Of a DNA stretch of 64,000 nucleotides, positions 61,069 to 64,000 are shown piece after piece (positions within the stretch are counted from its first letter, which is position 1; the number at the start of each line of letters is the position of its first letter). Source of the DNA: Mucilaginibacter sabulilitoris. Its GTDB lineage: Bacteria; Bacteroidota; Bacteroidia; Sphingobacteriales; Sphingobacteriaceae. The notes beneath the pieces were generated by a model. It was not told the origin of the DNA. It made no database searches and saw only the letters and a program-made list of their open reading frames with translations. A program made the position numbers and the translations under genes. The stretch is taken from NCBI RefSeq assembly GCF_034262375.1, contig NZ_CP139558.1:6448001-6512000 (forward strand), read 5' to 3'.

Positions 61069-61116
61069 CGCCGAAGAATATACTCAAAGCACTATTGAAT
61101 TTCCCTATCCGTAAAC

Positions 61117-61476
61117 ATGAAGAACGATAAAAATAAAACCGCCGCTAAGGAAGCCCGCAAAGCCCTTAAAAAACAATTGAACGATAAGTTAGTTACTCAA
61201 ATTAAAACTACAGTAAGCGAGTTTGAACCCGATTTAAAAAAGGTTAATAAAGCTATCGAAAAAGCTTCAAAAAACTTAGCTAAAACATTGGCATCAAAAA
61301 TAGACGGTGCTGCGCCTGCCGCAAAGGTGGTAAAAGAGAAAAAGCAAGCCGCACCAGCAATTAAAGTTGCTGCAAATGCAAAACCTGCCGCAGCTCCGGT
61401 AAAAACAGTAAAGCCAGCTGCTAAAATAGCGGTAAAAAAACCTGCAGCTAAGGCAGATACTACCCCGGTAAAATAA
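61117..61476 (+). CDS. Lysine/alanine-rich histone H1-like protein
   Basis: 119 residues; the N-terminal 65 residues are a probable helix-rich region with VNKAIEKASKNLAKTLASKI, the C-terminal half is low-complexity Lys/Ala/Pro/Val repeats (AAPVKTVKPAAKIAVKKPAA). Strongly basic. This matches the composition of bacterial H1-like proteins such as Hc1-type nucleoid proteins of Bacteroidota. DNA binding is plausible, not shown. Confidence 0.65.
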   Translation: MKNDKNKTAAKEARKALKKQLNDKLVTQIKTTVSEFEPDLKKVNKAIEKASKNLAKTLASKIDGAAPAAKVVKEKKQAAPAIKVAANAKPAAAPVKTVKPAAKIAVKKPAAKADTTPVK

Positions 61477-61496
61477 TATTTATTGTTCAGTTTAAG

Positions 61497-61524
61497 CCTG
61501 TAATGATCTATGGGTCATTACAGG
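61497..61524 (+). terminator. 10-bp hairpin after the histone-like gene
   Basis: CCTGTAATGA (61497-61506) and TCATTACAGG (61515-61524) pair exactly around TCTATGGG. Only a weak T run follows. Confidence 0.55.
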
Positions 61525-61569
61525 TATCCTTATTTTGCTATAATATTGTAGCCATTCGGTTAATATAAT

Positions 61570-61577
61570 TAGTTTTG
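61570..61577 (+). promoter_or_regulatory. -7 box of the DUF2142 gene
   Basis: TAGTTTTG fits TAnnTTTG and lies 20 nt before the ATG at 61598. Confidence 0.5.
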
Positions 61578-61597
61578 CTTTTTATTATAAAAACCTG

Positions 61598-63037
61598 ATG
61601 TTCAACTTTGAGGCGGCTTATTCAAAGCTACATAAGCACTTACATTTCATATATCTCCTGTATGCCATTCCATTGGTTTGCCTGACTGCTACCATAACCC
61701 CTCCACTCCAGAACCCAGACGAGCCTAATCATTTTTTACGAGCCGAACAAGTGTCAAGACTTGATATGGTACCAACTTTTGTATATGACAAAAGCGCTGT
61801 TTCTACAAAAAACGATTCATTATCTGCCGATCCAAGAATAATATACCCCGATAAAGGGGGTTTTGCCATTGATAAAGGGATTTTAGATCTTGAGGGTTTA
61901 TATTCAGCTATTCAGTTTCACCCCGAGGCTAAAGTAAGACGGGATTTGACAAAGCGGGCGAACGATATTAAATGGGGGTTTGGTACCGGTTATAAAAACT
62001 TTGGCAACACCGCTATTTATCCTCCGGTTGTTTATATTATGCCTGCCATAGGTATTGCAGCAGGAAAATTGCTCCATTTGTCTATTGTAAAAACATTATA
62101 TCTGTCAAGAATACTTAATGGCGCCCTTTCTGTGGCCATTTGTTTTTTTGCTTTAATGTTGGCCAGACGCGGTAATATTTTAATGTTCATTGTACTGCTT
62201 TTCCCAATGACGATAGCGTTGTTTGCGTCTGTTAGCCAGGATGCGATACTTATTGCTTGTGTTTTTCTTTTAGTTGCCGCTATTGACAACGTGGAATTCA
62301 GGGACGATAAAATTTACCGCAGATGGCACATATACACCATGGTTATCGCTATGTGTATAATAGGCATTGCCAAACCACCATACATACCCCTTGCCTTCAT
62401 TTTTTTACTGTTAAAGCTATCGCCAAGAGCAAAGGCTGCGGGTATCATTTTACCGTTACTTAGCATAGCTGCCTGGCTTATTATCAACCATGCAAACTTT
62501 GCTATTAAATTTGCCCCTCCCGAACTCAGAACCAACGCAAAACTGCAGGTTCAGTATATTATTCATCATCCGTTTAATTTCATTGGCCTGTTTTTTAAGT
62601 TTGACCTGCCCGGTCTAACCGCCTGTTTGCACTCATTTATTGGCATATTGGGCTGGCTCGATCTCACCTTCCCTACCGATTATTATCATACCGCTTATGT
62701 TATCGTTTTTGCGGGTATTATTATAGGGATTAGCCCCGCCTGGAAAGAAAATATCCGATTAAAAACCGGCTTACTCATTTGTGCTTTTATTACCATTATA
62801 GCAATTTTAACCGCACAGTATGTTACCTGGACGGCACTCGAAGCAACATCATTAGGCGGTATGCAGGGCAGGTATTTATTGCCTGTGGCGCCGTTTCTGG
62901 CATTGGCCTTAAGCGGCAAAGTAACCAGGGACAAGTTTACCCGTTTAAAGTCGGCATTATTTATGGCTATATTGTTATTCCCTATATATAGCTCCATAGA
63001 GGTGGTTCATGGCTTATTTAAACGGTATTATGGCTAA
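61598..63037 (+). CDS. DUF2142 polytopic membrane protein
   Basis: 479 residues with roughly eleven membrane helices. PPLQNPDEPNHFLRAEQVS after the first helix and SVSQDAILIACVFL are characteristic of DUF2142, thought to be GT-C-type glycosyltransferase relatives; the N-terminal Asp-Glu of PDEPNH would be the candidate metal site. Substrate unknown. Followed after 195 bp (nothing recognised) by an HGSNAT-like gene. Confidence 0.8.
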   Translation: MFNFEAAYSKLHKHLHFIYLLYAIPLVCLTATITPPLQNPDEPNHFLRAEQVSRLDMVPTFVYDKSAVSTKNDSLSADPRIIYPDKGGFAIDKGILDLEGLYSAIQFHPEAKVRRDLTKRANDIKWGFGTGYKNFGNTAIYPPVVYIMPAIGIAAGKLLHLSIVKTLYLSRILNGALSVAICFFALMLARRGNILMFIVLLFPMTIALFASVSQDAILIACVFLLVAAIDNVEFRDDKIYRRWHIYTMVIAMCIIGIAKPPYIPLAFIFLLLKLSPRAKAAGIILPLLSIAAWLIINHANFAIKFAPPELRTNAKLQVQYIIHHPFNFIGLFFKFDLPGLTACLHSFIGILGWLDLTFPTDYYHTAYVIVFAGIIIGISPAWKENIRLKTGLLICAFITIIAILTAQYVTWTALEATSLGGMQGRYLLPVAPFLALALSGKVTRDKFTRLKSALFMAILLFPIYSSIEVVHGLFKRYYG

Positions 63038-63232
63038 CAGGGGTTTTCAGGTCGGCTTTAAGGTTATTCTCACCCAAGGCGTATTTACTTTTTTGCTTTA
63101 CCGTTAAGCGACAAAATAAATTTACTTAACTTACCCCATGTATTTATCTACAAAGGAAAGCGCATGCATTACAGGTATTTTCTGTAGTAAATGAATCGCG
63201 CACGCATATTGTTCACCATTAATCCCCTTTAA

Positions 63233-64000
63233 ATGCAACAATTACCAAAACGCCTTTTATCAATTGATGTACTGCGTGCCATTACCATGCTGCTCATGAT
63301 ATTTGTTAACGACTCGAGCGGTGTAAGAAATGTTCCTGACTGGATTGATCATGCCCCCGGTAATGCTGACGCTATGGGATTTGCCGATACTATTTTTCCG
63401 GCGTTTTTGTTTATTGTGGGCCTGTCGCTGCCATTCGCCATAAAAAACAGGATCAGTAAGGGTAATTCGTTTATCTCTATTTTAATTTATATCATTACCA
63501 GAAGTGCCGCGCTCATTATCATGGGCTTTTTCCATGTAAACCTTGAAACCTACAGCACTGCTGCCATATTACCCAAAGCCCTTTGGGCCATCCTCATCAC
63601 TATAGGTTTTTTCCTCATCTGGCTGGATTATCCCGAAACCATGAACAAAGCCAAGAGATATACGCTATCGGGCCTGGGCATTGTACTGCTTATAGCAATG
63701 GCCATTATATACAAAGGGAGTGAAGATGGCCAAATAACCTGGATGCGCCCGCAATGGTGGGGAATATTGGGTATTATTGGCTGGGCTTATTTAATATGCG
63801 CCATAATTTACCTGCTGTCAAAGGGTAAATTGAGCGTGCTTGTTACGGCACTTATTTTATTTATTGCCATAAACATAGGTAAACATACAGGTATTATTAA
63901 CGGAAGATTGTTCATTATTGGCGATGCTTCTTCCATAACCTTAACTATGGGGGGTATCATCATTACAGAAATATACGCGCGCCTGGTTTCATTGGGCAAA
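63233..64000 (+). CDS. HGSNAT/DUF5009-type membrane acyltransferase, C-terminus outside window
   Basis: 256 codons open from the ATG at 63233 to the window end. LLSIDVLRAITMLLMIFVND and GFADTIFPAFLFIVGLSLPF are the family signatures; several helices follow. Paralog of the protein at 58046-59200 but clearly diverged. It is partial only because of the window edge. Confidence 0.82.
   Translation, partial: MQQLPKRLLSIDVLRAITMLLMIFVNDSSGVRNVPDWIDHAPGNADAMGFADTIFPAFLFIVGLSLPFAIKNRISKGNSFISILIYIITRSAALIIMGFFHVNLETYSTAAILPKALWAILITIGFFLIWLDYPETMNKAKRYTLSGLGIVLLIAMAIIYKGSEDGQITWMRPQWWGILGIIGWAYLICAIIYLLSKGKLSVLVTALILFIAINIGKHTGIINGRLFIIGDASSITLTMGGIIITEIYARLVSLGK

Overview
The window looks like chromosome of a Bacteroidota species, most likely Sphingobacteriaceae (Mucilaginibacter or Pedobacter type). 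Reasons visible in the sequence: a SusC/SusD pair, many lipoproteins, TAnnTTTG-type -7 promoter boxes in front of many genes, almost no Shine-Dalgarno sequences, and many intergenic palindromic repeats. The genus is inference; the phylum is secure. No rRNA, tRNA, CRISPR array, prophage or insertion-sequence transposase was seen.

Layout. 1-6450: SYLF protein (cut by the edge), orphan LuxE-like adenylate-forming protein, PH-SHOCT protein, RES/Xre toxin-antitoxin pair, tyrS, a repeat array, and an AcpH-like protein. 6662-11529: rpsA, a TetR regulator, and pyrR and pyrB separated by a small element holding a frameshifted four-helix-bundle gene. 11616-21320: serine hydrolase, a tolC-RND-MFP efflux operon on the minus strand with a divergent LysR regulator, then a GH8 gene overlapping the regulator. 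21441-36169: a seven-gene minus-strand run, susC, susD, a double FG-GAP/ASPIC lipoprotein, a vanadium-haloperoxidase-fold lipoprotein, two paralogous monoheme FG-GAP lipoproteins and a flavin amine oxidase. 37047-40638: GH3 beta-glucosidase, a divergent NUDIX-HTH regulator and a small unknown. 40783-50234: M1 peptidase, sterol desaturase-type hydroxylase, a ModE-like regulator with a clear ModE box in front of a TonB-dependent receptor, pectate lyase, diheme peroxidase, and a small molybdopterin-domain protein. 50459-64000: mainly housekeeping (ankyrin protein, ftsK, lolA, DEAD-type helicase, truC-like, rlmF, MazG-like), a histone-H1-like protein, a DUF2142 membrane protein and two HGSNAT/DUF5009-type membrane acyltransferases, the second cut by the window end.

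The most unusual signal is a set of inverted repeats whose arms are built from 7-bp units. Three loci (1791-1935, 10081-10591, 51254-51358) each have two arms of five heptads that match heptad by heptad in inverted orientation; a fourth, less regular one lies at 40344-40399. The arm sequences differ between loci but the architecture is the same. The one between pyrR and pyrB encloses a four-helix-bundle gene of the 23S rRNA intervening-sequence protein family. This suggests a free-standing IVS-like element family with short gene-less derivatives.

Two other points stand out. The perfect 12-bp-arm palindrome at 44421-44452 has the layout of the E. coli ModE operator and links a TonB receptor to molybdenum or tungsten control. 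The SusCD operon carries redox and beta-propeller lipoproteins and a haloperoxidase-fold enzyme but no glycoside hydrolase, so its substrate may not be a polysaccharide.
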